DNA of 64,000 nucleotides. Source: Melaminivora jejuensis (GTDB taxonomy: Bacteria > Pseudomonadota > Gammaproteobacteria > Burkholderiales > Burkholderiaceae_C). Position 1 is the stretch's first letter, and each line of letters begins with the position of its first letter. The stretch lies in assembly GCF_017811175.1 (NCBI RefSeq), contig NZ_JACWIJ010000002.1, forward strand, positions 744,001 through 808,000, read 5' to 3'. Shown one piece after another: positions 47,596-55,575 of the stretch. The notes below the pieces were generated by a model. It worked only from the letters and a program-made list of their open reading frames with translations. It did not search any database and was not told the origin of the DNA. The translations under genes were made by a program, and so were the position numbers.

Positions 47596-47617
47596 CGCCC
47601 TGCGGGGCGCATTTTTT
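47596..47617 (+). terminator. terminator-like hairpin just upstream of guaA
   Basis: CGCCC (47596-47600), loop TGCG, GGGCG (47605-47609), then CA and six T (47612-47617). It has the shape of a Rho-independent terminator. It ends 9 bases before the guaA start codon, so it may act as an attenuator, or guaA may be transcribed mainly through it. Confidence 0.55.
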
Positions 47618-47626
47618 CCGCCTCCC

Positions 47627-49243
47627 ATGCAGCACGACAAGATCCTCATCCTCGACTTCGGCTCCCAGCTCACCCAGCTCATCGCCCGGCGCGTGCGCGA
47701 GGCGCAGGTTTATTGCGAAGTCCACCCCTGCGATGTCAGCAGCGACTGGGTGCGCGAGTTTGCCGCCGACGGGCGCCTCAAGGGCATCATCCTGTCGGGC
47801 AGCCACGCCAGCGTCTATGAGGTCGATGACCGCGCGCCGGACGCCGTGTTCGAGCTCGGCCTGCCGGTGCTGGGCATCTGCTACGGCATGCAGACCATGG
47901 CCATGCAGCTGGGCGGCAAGGTCGAAGGCAGCGCAAGCCGCGAGTTCGGCTACGCCGAGGTGCGCGCGCACGGCCACACGCCGCTGCTCGATGGCATCCA
48001 GGACTTCGCCACGCCCGAAGGCCACGGAATGCTGAAAGTCTGGATGAGCCACGGCGACAAGGTCACCGAGCTGCCGCCGGGCTTCAAGCTGATGGCCTCA
48101 ACTGCGTCCTGCCCCATCGCCGGCATGGCGGATGAAGCGCGCCGCTACTACGCCGTGCAGTTCCATCCCGAGGTTACGCACACGCCGCAGGGCGCGGCGC
48201 TGCTGGCGCGCTTCGTGCTGCAGATCTGCGGCGCGCGGGCCGATTGGGTCATGGGCCACTACGTCGATGAGGCGGTGGCGCGCATCCGCGAGCAGGTCGG
48301 TGACGAGGAGGTGCTGCTGGGCCTGTCCGGCGGCGTGGATTCCAGCGTCGCCGCCGCGCTGATCCACCGCGCCATCGGCGACCGGCTGACCTGCGTCTTC
48401 GTCGATCACGGCCTGCTGCGCCTGCACGAGGGCGACATGGTCATGGACATGATCGCCGGCAAGCTGCACGCGCGCGTCATCCGCGTCGATGCCAGCGAGC
48501 TGTTCCTGGGCCGACTGGCGGGCGTGAGCGAGCCTGAGCAAAAGCGCAAGACCATCGGCAACCTGTTCGTCGATGTCTTCAAGGCCGAGGCGGCCAAGCT
48601 CAAGGAGGCGGGCAACGGCCACCGCGGCGTCACCTTCTTGGCGCAGGGCACCATCTACCCGGACGTGATCGAGTCCGGCGGCGGCAAGGGCAAGAAGGCC
48701 CAGACCATCAAGAGCCACCACAACGTCGGCGGCTTGCCCGAGCAGCTGGGCCTGAAGCTGCTGGAGCCGCTGCGCGACCTGTTCAAGGACGAGGTGCGCG
48801 AACTCGGCCTGGCCCTGGGCCTGCCGCGCGAGATGGTTTATCGCCACCCCTTCCCCGGCCCGGGCCTGGGCGTGCGCATCCTGGGCGAGGTCAAGCGCGA
48901 ATACGCCGACTTGCTGCGCCGCGCCGACGCCATCTTCATCGAGGAGCTGCGCGCCACCATCGACCCGGCCACCGGCAAGAGCTGGTACGAACTGACCAGC
49001 CAGGCCTTCACCGTGTTCCTGCCGGTCAAGAGCGTGGGCGTCATGGGCGATGGCCGCACTTATGACTACGTGGTGGCGCTGCGCGCCGTGCAGACCACAG
49101 ATTTCATGAGCGCCGACTGGGCCGAGCTGCCCTACGCCCTGCTCAAGCGCGTGTCCAGCCGCATCATCAACGAGGTGCGCGGCATCAACCGCGTGACCTA
49201 TGACGTGAGCAGCAAGCCGCCGGCGACTATCGAGTGGGAGTGA
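47627..49243 (+). CDS. guaA: GMP synthase (glutamine-hydrolysing)
   Basis: 538 residues from the ATG at 47627. Glutamine amidotransferase domain with nucleophile Cys85 in LGICYGMQ and His in [12 protein letters not shown]-pyrophosphatase P-loop [19 protein letters not shown]-terminal dimer domain ending in KPPATIEWE. Makes GMP from XMP. Its last 15 bases are repeated at 60011-60025 and form the left attachment site of the downstream island, so the gene is intact after integration. Confidence 0.97.
   Translation: MQHDKILILDFGSQLTQLIARRVREAQVYCEVHPCDVSSDWVREFAADGRLKGIILSGSHASVYEVDDRAPDAVFELGLPVLGICYGMQTMAMQLGGKVEGSASREFGYAEVRAHGHTPLLDGIQDFATPEGHGMLKVWMSHGDKVTELPPGFKLMASTASCPIAGMADEARRYYAVQFHPEVTHTPQGAALLARFVLQICGARADWVMGHYVDEAVARIREQVGDEEVLLGLSGGVDSSVAAALIHRAIGDRLTCVFVDHGLLRLHEGDMVMDMIAGKLHARVIRVDASELFLGRLAGVSEPEQKRKTIGNLFVDVFKAEAAKLKEAGNGHRGVTFLAQGTIYPDVIESGGGKGKKAQTIKSHHNVGGLPEQLGLKLLEPLRDLFKDEVRELGLALGLPREMVYRHPFPGPGLGVRILGEVKREYADLLRRADAIFIEELRATIDPATGKSWYELTSQAFTVFLPVKSVGVMGDGRTYDYVVALRAVQTTDFMSADWAELPYALLKRVSSRIINEVRGINRVTYDVSSKPPATIEWE
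49229..49243. other. attL: island attachment site within the 3' end of guaA
   Basis: ATCGAGTGGGAGTGA, the final codons of guaA including its stop. The identical 15 bases occur at 60011-60025. The flanking bases differ on both sides (T/A before, A/T after), so 15 bp is the full match. The 3' end of guaA is a known integration site for tyrosine-recombinase islands. Confidence 0.8.
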
Positions 49244-49402
49244 ATTTACGTCCTTCGAGGACTATCGCCAGCAATCGAAAAAATGACATAACGTGTTGAT
49301 TTAGAAAGAAATACGTCACGGCAGCTATCGGTGGCTATCGCCGGCCAGCAGAACAGGTTGGCGGTAGAACTGACGGTACGAATCGGGGACCGGATTAAGG
49401 AT

Positions 49403-49828
49403 TTATCCGTAAATAATATTAACGGGCAGGTGGATTTTCCGCAGCGCGATGATGGCGGCGGCGAGATGGTTGAGTGCGAGGAACGTGTGCTCCAGCTTCT
49501 CGTAGCGCACCAGTAATTTCCTGAACCGGTTGAACCAGCCATGGCAAGCCTGCACAACCCAACGGCGCGCTTTTTTCTTCGGATCACGCTTTTTGTGCTC
49601 TGCCTCGCTTTTGCGGCCCACCACATGCGGGATATAGCCGTGGGCCACAATGATCTTCATGGCGTTCTTGCCCCGGTAGCCCGCATCAGCACATAGGTGC
49701 TTGCTGCGCCGCTGCTTGGGCGTGGGGCGTTTGACCATGCAGCAAGACAACACGGCCTCAAGTTGCGTCACGTCGTGCGCGTTCGCCCCGGTCACGACGA
49801 GCGACAACGGGACGCCACGCCCGTCCAC
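49403..49828 (-). CDS. IS5-family transposase, C-terminal frame (orfB)
   Basis: 141 residues, starting nominally at a GTG at 49828 but probably made by slippage from orfA; the homologous sequence starts a few codons earlier (KGSKRHLLVDGRG). Carries the rest of the DDE domain: LSLVVTGANAHDVTQLEAVL, LCADAGYRGKNA (second Asp) and the conserved RRWVVQACHGWFNRFRKLLVRYEKL with the YREK-like signature including the catalytic Glu. With orfA it makes a complete DDE transposase. Confidence 0.8.
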   Translation of the reverse strand: MDGRGVPLSLVVTGANAHDVTQLEAVLSCCMVKRPTPKQRRSKHLCADAGYRGKNAMKIIVAHGYIPHVVGRKSEAEHKKRDPKKKARRWVVQACHGWFNRFRKLLVRYEKLEHTFLALNHLAAAIIALRKIHLPVNIIYG

Positions 49829-50267
49829 CAGCAGGTGACGCTTGCTGCCTTTTTTTTCCCCGATCCGTCGGGTTGCGCCCTACAGCTTGCTGCGCCAAGG
49901 GCGCCTTGAACATGGCGCCGTCGATGCTCTGCCAGCGCCAGGCGATGCCTTCACAGTCGTCGTATTCGGCCAGCCCTGCCTTCCACAGGTTCTCGAAGAA
50001 CCCGGCCTTGGACCACAGCATGAACTTGTGATGGATCGCGCTGGCGCTGCCAAAGCGTTCAGCCGGCAGCGCCTTCCACTGGCAGCCTGTGCGCAGCACA
50101 TACATGATGGCCTCGAACACCAGCCGTGGCGGTTTTGCGGGGCGGCCCGCCCCGGCTGCGCGTTCGTAGTGCTTGCCTGGATCGCGCACTGGCTGTGGCA
50201 CCAGCGGCTCTACCAGTTTCCAGAACTCGTCCGTTACCTCCCACGAATTGGCATGCGCCTTGGCCAT
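49758..50267 (-). CDS. IS5-family transposase, N-terminal frame (orfA)
   Basis: 169 residues in this frame. Contains the DUF4096-type N-terminal domain (DEFWKLVEPLVPQ, GRPAKPPRLVFEAIMYVLRTGCQWKALP) and the start of the DDE domain with SIDGAMFKAPL, carrying the first catalytic Asp. At GGGGAAAAAAAAGG (near 49850) the homologous sequence changes frame into orfB; the tail after GKK in this frame is out-of-frame. The run of eight A is a suitable site for ribosomal or transcriptional slippage, as known for this IS group. Confidence 0.8.
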   Translation of the reverse strand: MAKAHANSWEVTDEFWKLVEPLVPQPVRDPGKHYERAAGAGRPAKPPRLVFEAIMYVLRTGCQWKALPAERFGSASAIHHKFMLWSKAGFFENLWKAGLAEYDDCEGIAWRWQSIDGAMFKAPLAQQAVGRNPTDRGKKRQQASPAGGRAWRPVVARRDRGERARRDAT

Positions 50268-50449
50268 TTATCGCTCCTTCGTCGCATCACGGGCGACTCG
50301 GGAGAATTTTAATTTACGGACAAATCCTAAAGCACATGACCTTGCCATCGAACTGGTGCCACGAGCGTGCCGCAACGCATGGCGCCTGCCGAATCTATGG
50401 CTTTGCGCACATGAGATTCGAGGTTCATTTGGGTGGCTTGGATGGTAAA

Positions 50450-50459
50450 TTTGGCCAAA
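50450..50459. promoter_or_regulatory. candidate operator upstream of the HTH gene
   Basis: TTTGGCCAAA is a perfect 10-bp palindrome, extended to AAATTTGGCCAAACTT with one mismatch. It lies 43 bases before the HTH gene, where a promoter for the operon would be expected. It could be the site at which the HTH protein controls its own operon; no other evidence supports that. Confidence 0.35.
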
Positions 50460-50502
50460 CTTTGGAAAACTTCGCCGTGCGACACCAAGCGAGCCACCTG
50501 AC

Positions 50503-50703
50503 ATGAACCAACCCGATAGCGAAATTCTCACGCTGGACGAAGTGGCGGTCTATCTCAAGGCAGGGAAGAAGACCGTGTACCGGTTGGCCCAGCAGGGGGA
50601 GATACCGGGGTTCAAGCTGGGCGGCACCTGGCGGTTTCGTCGCAGCGAGTTGGATCGCTGGATTGCCGCACAGATAGCCGAGAAAACGCAGGACAAGACA
50701 TGA
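50503..50703 (+). CDS. small helix-turn-helix DNA-binding protein (excisionase/MerR-like)
   Basis: 66 residues. Contains the excisionase-family HTH: LTLDEVAVYLKAGKKTVYRLAQQGEIPGFKLGGTWRFRRSELDRWI. Such proteins act as recombination directionality factors or as small regulators of the adjoining operon. With no integrase in the island, regulation of the methyltransferase operon is the more likely task. Its stop overlaps a micro-ORF by ATGA. Confidence 0.8.
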   Translation: MNQPDSEILTLDEVAVYLKAGKKTVYRLAQQGEIPGFKLGGTWRFRRSELDRWIAAQIAEKTQDKT

Positions 50704-50765
50704 GCACCCCGCAGAACAGCAACAGCCAAGCGGCCTCGCTCAGAGGGAGGGCTACACGCCCATGA
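50700..50765 (+). CDS. micro-ORF linking the HTH and methyltransferase genes (tentative)
   Basis: 21 codons (MSTPQNSNSQAASLRGRATRP). The ATG overlaps the HTH stop and the TGA overlaps the methyltransferase start at 50762, an ATGA junction at both ends. This could be a coupling peptide that carries ribosomes across the gap. Alternatively it is the true N-terminus of the methyltransferase: one extra G in the GGG run near 50750 would fuse the frames as ...RGRGYTPMNAVEIE. I cannot decide from the sequence. Confidence 0.35.
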   Translation: MSTPQNSNSQAASLRGRATRP

Positions 50766-53524
50766 ACGCCGTAGAAATCGAACAAGCCATCACAGACCTG
50801 GCGGAGCAGCCGTTCGACAGCGCAGAGTTCCCCTATGCCTTCCTTGAGGCGTTCGGCAACAAGGCGACGACCATCAAGCGCCTGCGCGCGGGGGCGTCGA
50901 ACAAGTCCGACCTCGGTGGTGTTCTCCAAACCAGCAACATCCACATCCTGACCTGTGACGCAGGGCAGGTGACGCAGACGCTGGCCGCCCTCAAGGCCAG
51001 CCCGGCGACGGTCAAGGCCAAGGCGAAGTTCATCCTCGCCACGGACGGCGCGGACTTCGAGGCCGAAGACCTGACCAACGGCGAGACCGTCGCCTGTGCC
51101 TTCAAGGACTTTCCAGACCACTTCGGCTTCTTCCTGCCGCTGGCGGGCATCAGCACTGTCCGACAGATCAGTGAGAACGCCTTCGACATCCGGGCCACCA
51201 GCCGCCTAAACCGTCTGTATGTCGAACTGCTGAAGGACAACCCAGAATGGGGCTCGGCGGAGCGTCGGCACGACATGAACAAGCTCATGGCGCGGCTGAT
51301 CTTCTGCTTCTTCGCCGAGGACACCGACATCTTCGTCGGCAGGGGCCGTTTCACCGAAACCATCGCTCAGATGAGCGCCAAAGACTCGTCCAACACGCAC
51401 GACGTCATCGCCACGCTGTTCCGCACGATGAACACCAAGCGCGAGGACCGGGCCGCAGCCAAGGTTCCCCGATGGGCCGAAGACTTCCCATACGTCAACG
51501 GGCAGTTGTTCTCTGGTGGCGACGAGGTGCCGCGATTCAGCAAGATTGCCCGGTCCTATCTGCTGCATGTCGGCGGATTAGACTGGACCAAGATCAACCC
51601 TGACATCTTCGGCTCGATGATCCAGGCCGTTGCCGAGGACGAGGAGCGCGGCGAGCTGGGGATGCACTACACCAGCGTTCCCAACATCCTGAAGGTTCTG
51701 AACCCGCTGTTCCTCGACGACCTGCGGGCGAAGCTGGAGGAAGCGGGTGATAACGCCCGAATGTTGCTCAACCTGCGCAAGCGCATCGCCAAGATCAGGG
51801 TCTTCGACCCGGCCTGCGGTTCGGGCAATTTTCTGGTCATCGCTTACAAGGAAATGCGTGCCATCGAGGCCGAGATCAATCGGCGGCGCGGTGAGCTGGA
51901 TCGCGCATCCGATATCCCGCTGACGAACTTCCGCGGGATCGAGTTGCGAGACTTCCCGGCGGAGATCGCGCGGCTCTCGCTGGTCATCGCCGAATATCAG
52001 TGCGACGTGCTGTATCGCGGCCAGAAGCTGGCCCTTGCTGAGTTCCTGCCCTTGCGGAACGAGAACTGGATCACTTGCGGCAATGCGCTATGGCTCGATT
52101 GGTTAAACGTGTGCCCGTCAATTGGGATCGGCGTGAAGTTGCAAGCGAACGACTTCTTCGAGACACCGCTCGATCAGGCCGAAATCGATTTCGAGAACGA
52201 AGGCGGCGAGATATACATCTGTGGTAACCCGCCCTACAAAGGGAGCCAAGATCAGACCGACCAGCAGAAGTCAGACTTAGCCCATGTTTTTGCAAAGGAG
52301 AACATCAACTCTGGAGTCGCTGACTACGTTTTGGGGTGGTTTGCTAAGGCGGCAGATTTTATTCGCAGGTATCGCGCAAAGTTTGCTTTTGTAGCGACCA
52401 ACAGCATTCACCAGGGTAGGCAAGTTGCCAGAATTTGGCCTGCGCTACTTGGTAACGACTTGAGAATTGTTTTCGCAGAGCCTTCGTTCAAGTGGTCGAA
52501 CCTGGCCTCGAAGAAGGCCGTAGTTACTGTATCCATTATTGGAATTTCTTCTATACCCGAGAAGTGCCGAGTAATCTCAGACGGGCTAGCCAGAGACGTG
52601 GATCAAATTGGACCTTACATGGTTCCTGGCCCAACGGTCTTCGTCGACGAGCGACGCATAGCTTTGTCCGATGTGTCACCTATGTCGTTCGGTAGCATGC
52701 CCAATGACGGCGGGGCTCTGCTGATGAACTACAGCGAATACAAGGAGCTGATCACTGACCGCAGGACACTACCGTTCGTTCGATCCGCAGCGGGCACGCG
52801 AGAATTCATCAATGGTGTTCCGAGATACTGCGTCTGGGTGAATGACGGCCAGTACGAGGAGGCAAATGAGATCCCTGCGCTCGCATCTCGCTTCAACCGT
52901 GTCAGAACAGCACGGGAGCAGAGCAAGAGACCAGCAACAAACTCGCTAAGTCGATTTCCGTATCGCTTTGGAGAGGTTCGCCAGACCGGTGAAGAGTCGG
53001 TCATCATTGTTTCAAAAACAGCTTCCGATAACCGCGATTACATTCCCGCATCGTTGCTGGAGCAAGGTGGTATCGTTACTGAGGCGTTTGGGCTCTTCAA
53101 TGCGCCGCTTTGGAATTTGGCAATTGTGGTGTCCCGCCTTCATACAGTCTGGGCCAAGACGGTGTGCGGCAGGATGAAGAGTGACCCCAGGTACTCCAAT
53201 ACCCTTGGTTGGAACACCTTCCCGGTTCCAACGCTGACAGACAAAAACAGGACCGACCTGACGCGCTGTGCCGAGGATATTCTGCTGGCGCGGGAGCATC
53301 ACTTTCCGGCCACTATCGCCGACCTCTACGACCCCGACGCAATGCCTACCGACCTGCGCGCCGCGCATGAGCGCAATGACGAAGTGCTGGAGCGCATTTA
53401 CATCGGTCGGCGCTTCAAGAACGACACCGAGCGGCTGGAAAAGCTGTTTGACCTTTATACCAAGATGACCGCTTCGGCTGCACCGGCCAAGGGTAAGAAG
53501 CGCAAAGCGGGAGCCAACGCATGA
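50762..53524 (+). CDS. class I DNA adenine-N6 methyltransferase, MmeI/YeeA type
   Basis: 920 residues. Expected to modify adenine in a specific DNA site. MmeI_N-like N-terminus (PYAFLEAFGNKATTIKRLRAGASNKSDLGG ... KFILATDGADFEAEDL, FGFFLPLAG), helical spacer (LMARLIFCFFAEDTDIF), SAM motif I VFDPACGSGNF (around residue 350), catalytic motif IV GNPPY (Asn489), and a long C-terminal target-recognition region. I see no clear PD-(D/E)xK nuclease signature at the N-terminus, so cleavage probably belongs to another protein. The helicase gene overlaps its stop by ATGA. Base composition is lower in GC toward the 3' half. Confidence 0.85.
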   Translation: MNAVEIEQAITDLAEQPFDSAEFPYAFLEAFGNKATTIKRLRAGASNKSDLGGVLQTSNIHILTCDAGQVTQTLAALKASPATVKAKAKFILATDGADFEAEDLTNGETVACAFKDFPDHFGFFLPLAGISTVRQISENAFDIRATSRLNRLYVELLKDNPEWGSAERRHDMNKLMARLIFCFFAEDTDIFVGRGRFTETIAQMSAKDSSNTHDVIATLFRTMNTKREDRAAAKVPRWAEDFPYVNGQLFSGGDEVPRFSKIARSYLLHVGGLDWTKINPDIFGSMIQAVAEDEERGELGMHYTSVPNILKVLNPLFLDDLRAKLEEAGDNARMLLNLRKRIAKIRVFDPACGSGNFLVIAYKEMRAIEAEINRRRGELDRASDIPLTNFRGIELRDFPAEIARLSLVIAEYQCDVLYRGQKLALAEFLPLRNENWITCGNALWLDWLNVCPSIGIGVKLQANDFFETPLDQAEIDFENEGGEIYICGNPPYKGSQDQTDQQKSDLAHVFAKENINSGVADYVLGWFAKAADFIRRYRAKFAFVATNSIHQGRQVARIWPALLGNDLRIVFAEPSFKWSNLASKKAVVTVSIIGISSIPEKCRVISDGLARDVDQIGPYMVPGPTVFVDERRIALSDVSPMSFGSMPNDGGALLMNYSEYKELITDRRTLPFVRSAAGTREFINGVPRYCVWVNDGQYEEANEIPALASRFNRVRTAREQSKRPATNSLSRFPYRFGEVRQTGEESVIIVSKTASDNRDYIPASLLEQGGIVTEAFGLFNAPLWNLAIVVSRLHTVWAKTVCGRMKSDPRYSNTLGWNTFPVPTLTDKNRTDLTRCAEDILLAREHHFPATIADLYDPDAMPTDLRAAHERNDEVLERIYIGRRFKNDTERLEKLFDLYTKMTASAAPAKGKKRKAGANA

Positions 53525-55575
53525 GCGACAAGATCAAGTCCGTACCGTCCGTTTCCGTCACCTACGCCCGAAACGGCGCATCGACCAAGGCCAATGCGCT
53601 TGGGATGCGGCCCATGCAGGAGCGGGCCTACGAGAAACGGGGGGAGCAGTACCTGCTCATCAAGTCGCCACCCGCATCGGGCAAGAGCCGCGCGTTGATG
53701 TTCGTGGCACTCGACAAGCTCAAGAACCAGGGCTTGAAGCAGGCCATCATCGTTGTGCCGGAGAAGTCCATCGGTGCCAGCTTCAACGACGAGCCGCTGT
53801 CGAAGTACGGCTTCTGGGCGGACTGGCAGGTCGAACCCAAGTGGAACCTGTGCAATGCGCCAGGCAACGACAACGGCGGCAAGGTCAAGTCGCTGGGCGC
53901 ATTCCTCGAAGGCGAGGACAAGGTGCTGGTCTGCACCCATGCGACCTTCCGCTTCGCGGTCGATGCCTACGGCGTGGAGGCGTTCGACGACCGACTGATC
54001 GCGGTCGATGAGTTCCACCACGTTTCGGCCAACCCGGACAACAAGCTCGGCTTGCACCTCGGGCAGTTCTTTGCTCGGGGCAAGACGCACATCGTTGCCA
54101 TGACCGGCTCCTACTTCCGTGGCGACGCCGAGGCCGTGCTCGCGCCGCAGGATGAATCGAAGTTCGATACCGTCACCTACACCTACTACGAGCAGCTCAA
54201 CGGCTACGATTACCTCAAGCAACTCGACATCGGCTACTTCTTCTACAGCGGGCCTTACGTCGATGACATCCTCAATGTCCTCGATCCCGCCGAGAAAACC
54301 ATCATCCACATCCCCAACGTCAATTCGCGCGAGAGCACGAAGGACAAGATGCGGGAAGTGGAGCACATCATCGAGGCGCTGGGGGAGTGGCAGGGCATCG
54401 ATCCTGCGACCGGCTTCCAACGTGTCAAGCGCCCCGATGGCCGCGTGCTGCGCATCGCCGATCTCGTCGATGACGATGCCGCCAAGCGCGACCGCGTGTC
54501 CGCCGCGCTCAAAGACCCGGCGCAGAAGAACAACCGCGACCATGTGGACATCATCATCGCGCTGGGCATGGCGAAGGAAGGCTTCGATTGGATTTGGTGC
54601 GAACATGCTCTGACCGTGGGCTACCGCGCCAGCCTGACCGAGATCGTGCAGATCATCGGCCGAGCTACCCGCGACGCGCCCGGCAAGACCCGCGCGAGGT
54701 TCACCAACCTGATCGCCGAGCCGGATGCAGCCGAGGAAGCTGTCACCGAGGCCGTCAACGATACGTTGAAGGCCATCGCGGCCAGCCTGCTGATGGAGCA
54801 GGTTCTTGCTCCGCGCTTCGAGTTCAAGCCCAAGAACCCGGACAGCGGCCCGACGCCGGGTTTTAACTACGGCGAGGGTGGCTACGACTCGGACCGTTGC
54901 AATGTCGGTGTCAATGAGCAGACGGGGGCGTACCAAATCGAGATCAAAGGCCTCGCCGAGCCCAAGAGCAGGGAGGCGGCGCGAATCTGTCAGGAAGACC
55001 TGAACGAAGTCATCGCGGCCTTCGTGCAGGACAAGCCCACCATCGAGCGCGGCCTGTTCGATGAGGAACTGGTGCCCGAGGAGCTGACGCAGGTTCGCAT
55101 GGGCAAGATCATCAAGGACAAGTATCCTGAGCTTGACGCCGAAGATCAGGAAGCCGTGCGTCAGCACGCCATTGCTGCCCTCAACCTCACGCAGCAGGCC
55201 AAGCGCCTAGTCACCGAAGGTGAGAGCGACGGGTCACCCAACACCGCCCTGATCGACGGCGTGCGCCGCTTCGCGATGGACGTGCGTGAGCTGGACATCG
55301 ACCTGATCGACCGCATCAACCCCTTCGGAGAAGCCTACGCCATCCTTGCCAAGACCATGAGCGAGGACAGCTTGAAGCAGGTCGCGGCGGCGATCTCAGC
55401 CAAGCGCACGAGCCTGACGCCGGACGAGGCGAAGGAGATGGCCGTTCGGGCTGTTCAGTTCAAGAAGGAACGCGGCCGCATTCCGGCGCTCGATTCCCAG
55501 GATGCCTGGGAGCGACGCATGGCCGAAGGCGCGGCCGCCTTTATGCGCTTCAAGGCGGAGGGACGCTATGAGTAA
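53521..55575 (+). CDS. DEAD/DEAH-box SF2 helicase, type III restriction-like
   Basis: 684 residues. Walker A KSPPASGKSR (Lys55), DEAH-like box VDEFHH (163-167), motif III MTGSYF, motif VI QIIGRATR (377-384). The layout of two RecA domains followed by a long helical C-terminus resembles the Res subunit of type I/III restriction enzymes but lacks a visible nuclease domain. Probably moves along DNA for the neighbouring methyltransferase and nuclease. Overlaps the methyltransferase by ATGA and the GIY-YIG gene by 8 bases. Confidence 0.85.
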   Translation: MSDKIKSVPSVSVTYARNGASTKANALGMRPMQERAYEKRGEQYLLIKSPPASGKSRALMFVALDKLKNQGLKQAIIVVPEKSIGASFNDEPLSKYGFWADWQVEPKWNLCNAPGNDNGGKVKSLGAFLEGEDKVLVCTHATFRFAVDAYGVEAFDDRLIAVDEFHHVSANPDNKLGLHLGQFFARGKTHIVAMTGSYFRGDAEAVLAPQDESKFDTVTYTYYEQLNGYDYLKQLDIGYFFYSGPYVDDILNVLDPAEKTIIHIPNVNSRESTKDKMREVEHIIEALGEWQGIDPATGFQRVKRPDGRVLRIADLVDDDAAKRDRVSAALKDPAQKNNRDHVDIIIALGMAKEGFDWIWCEHALTVGYRASLTEIVQIIGRATRDAPGKTRARFTNLIAEPDAAEEAVTEAVNDTLKAIAASLLMEQVLAPRFEFKPKNPDSGPTPGFNYGEGGYDSDRCNVGVNEQTGAYQIEIKGLAEPKSREAARICQEDLNEVIAAFVQDKPTIERGLFDEELVPEELTQVRMGKIIKDKYPELDAEDQEAVRQHAIAALNLTQQAKRLVTEGESDGSPNTALIDGVRRFAMDVRELDIDLIDRINPFGEAYAILAKTMSEDSLKQVAAAISAKRTSLTPDEAKEMAVRAVQFKKERGRIPALDSQDAWERRMAEGAAAFMRFKAEGRYE

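Larger units (their letters stand above)
49399..50327 (-). mobile_element. IS5-family (IS427-like) insertion sequence
   Basis: 929 bp. Ends are GGATTTATCCGTAAAT (left) and, on the other strand, GGATTTGTCCGTAAAT (right), one mismatch in 16. A TAA target duplication flanks it (49396-49398 and 50328-50330), of the TNA type used by this group. Two overlapping frames on the minus strand encode the transposase. It sits directly after guaA at the left end of the island. Confidence 0.85.

Noticed and set aside
49246..49650. Minus-strand ORF of 134 codons across the left IS end
   Set aside because: Out of frame with the transposase and running from IS into flanking DNA; not a real gene and not a recognisable integrase.
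49758..50267. Transposase frameshift as evidence that the IS is dead
   Set aside because: The two frames meet at a run of eight A, as in IS5-group elements that use slippage, so the IS may be fully active.
50268..50531. Minus-strand ORF of 87 codons between the IS and the HTH gene
   Set aside because: It crosses the IS end and the target duplication and shows no family motif, so it is chance coding.
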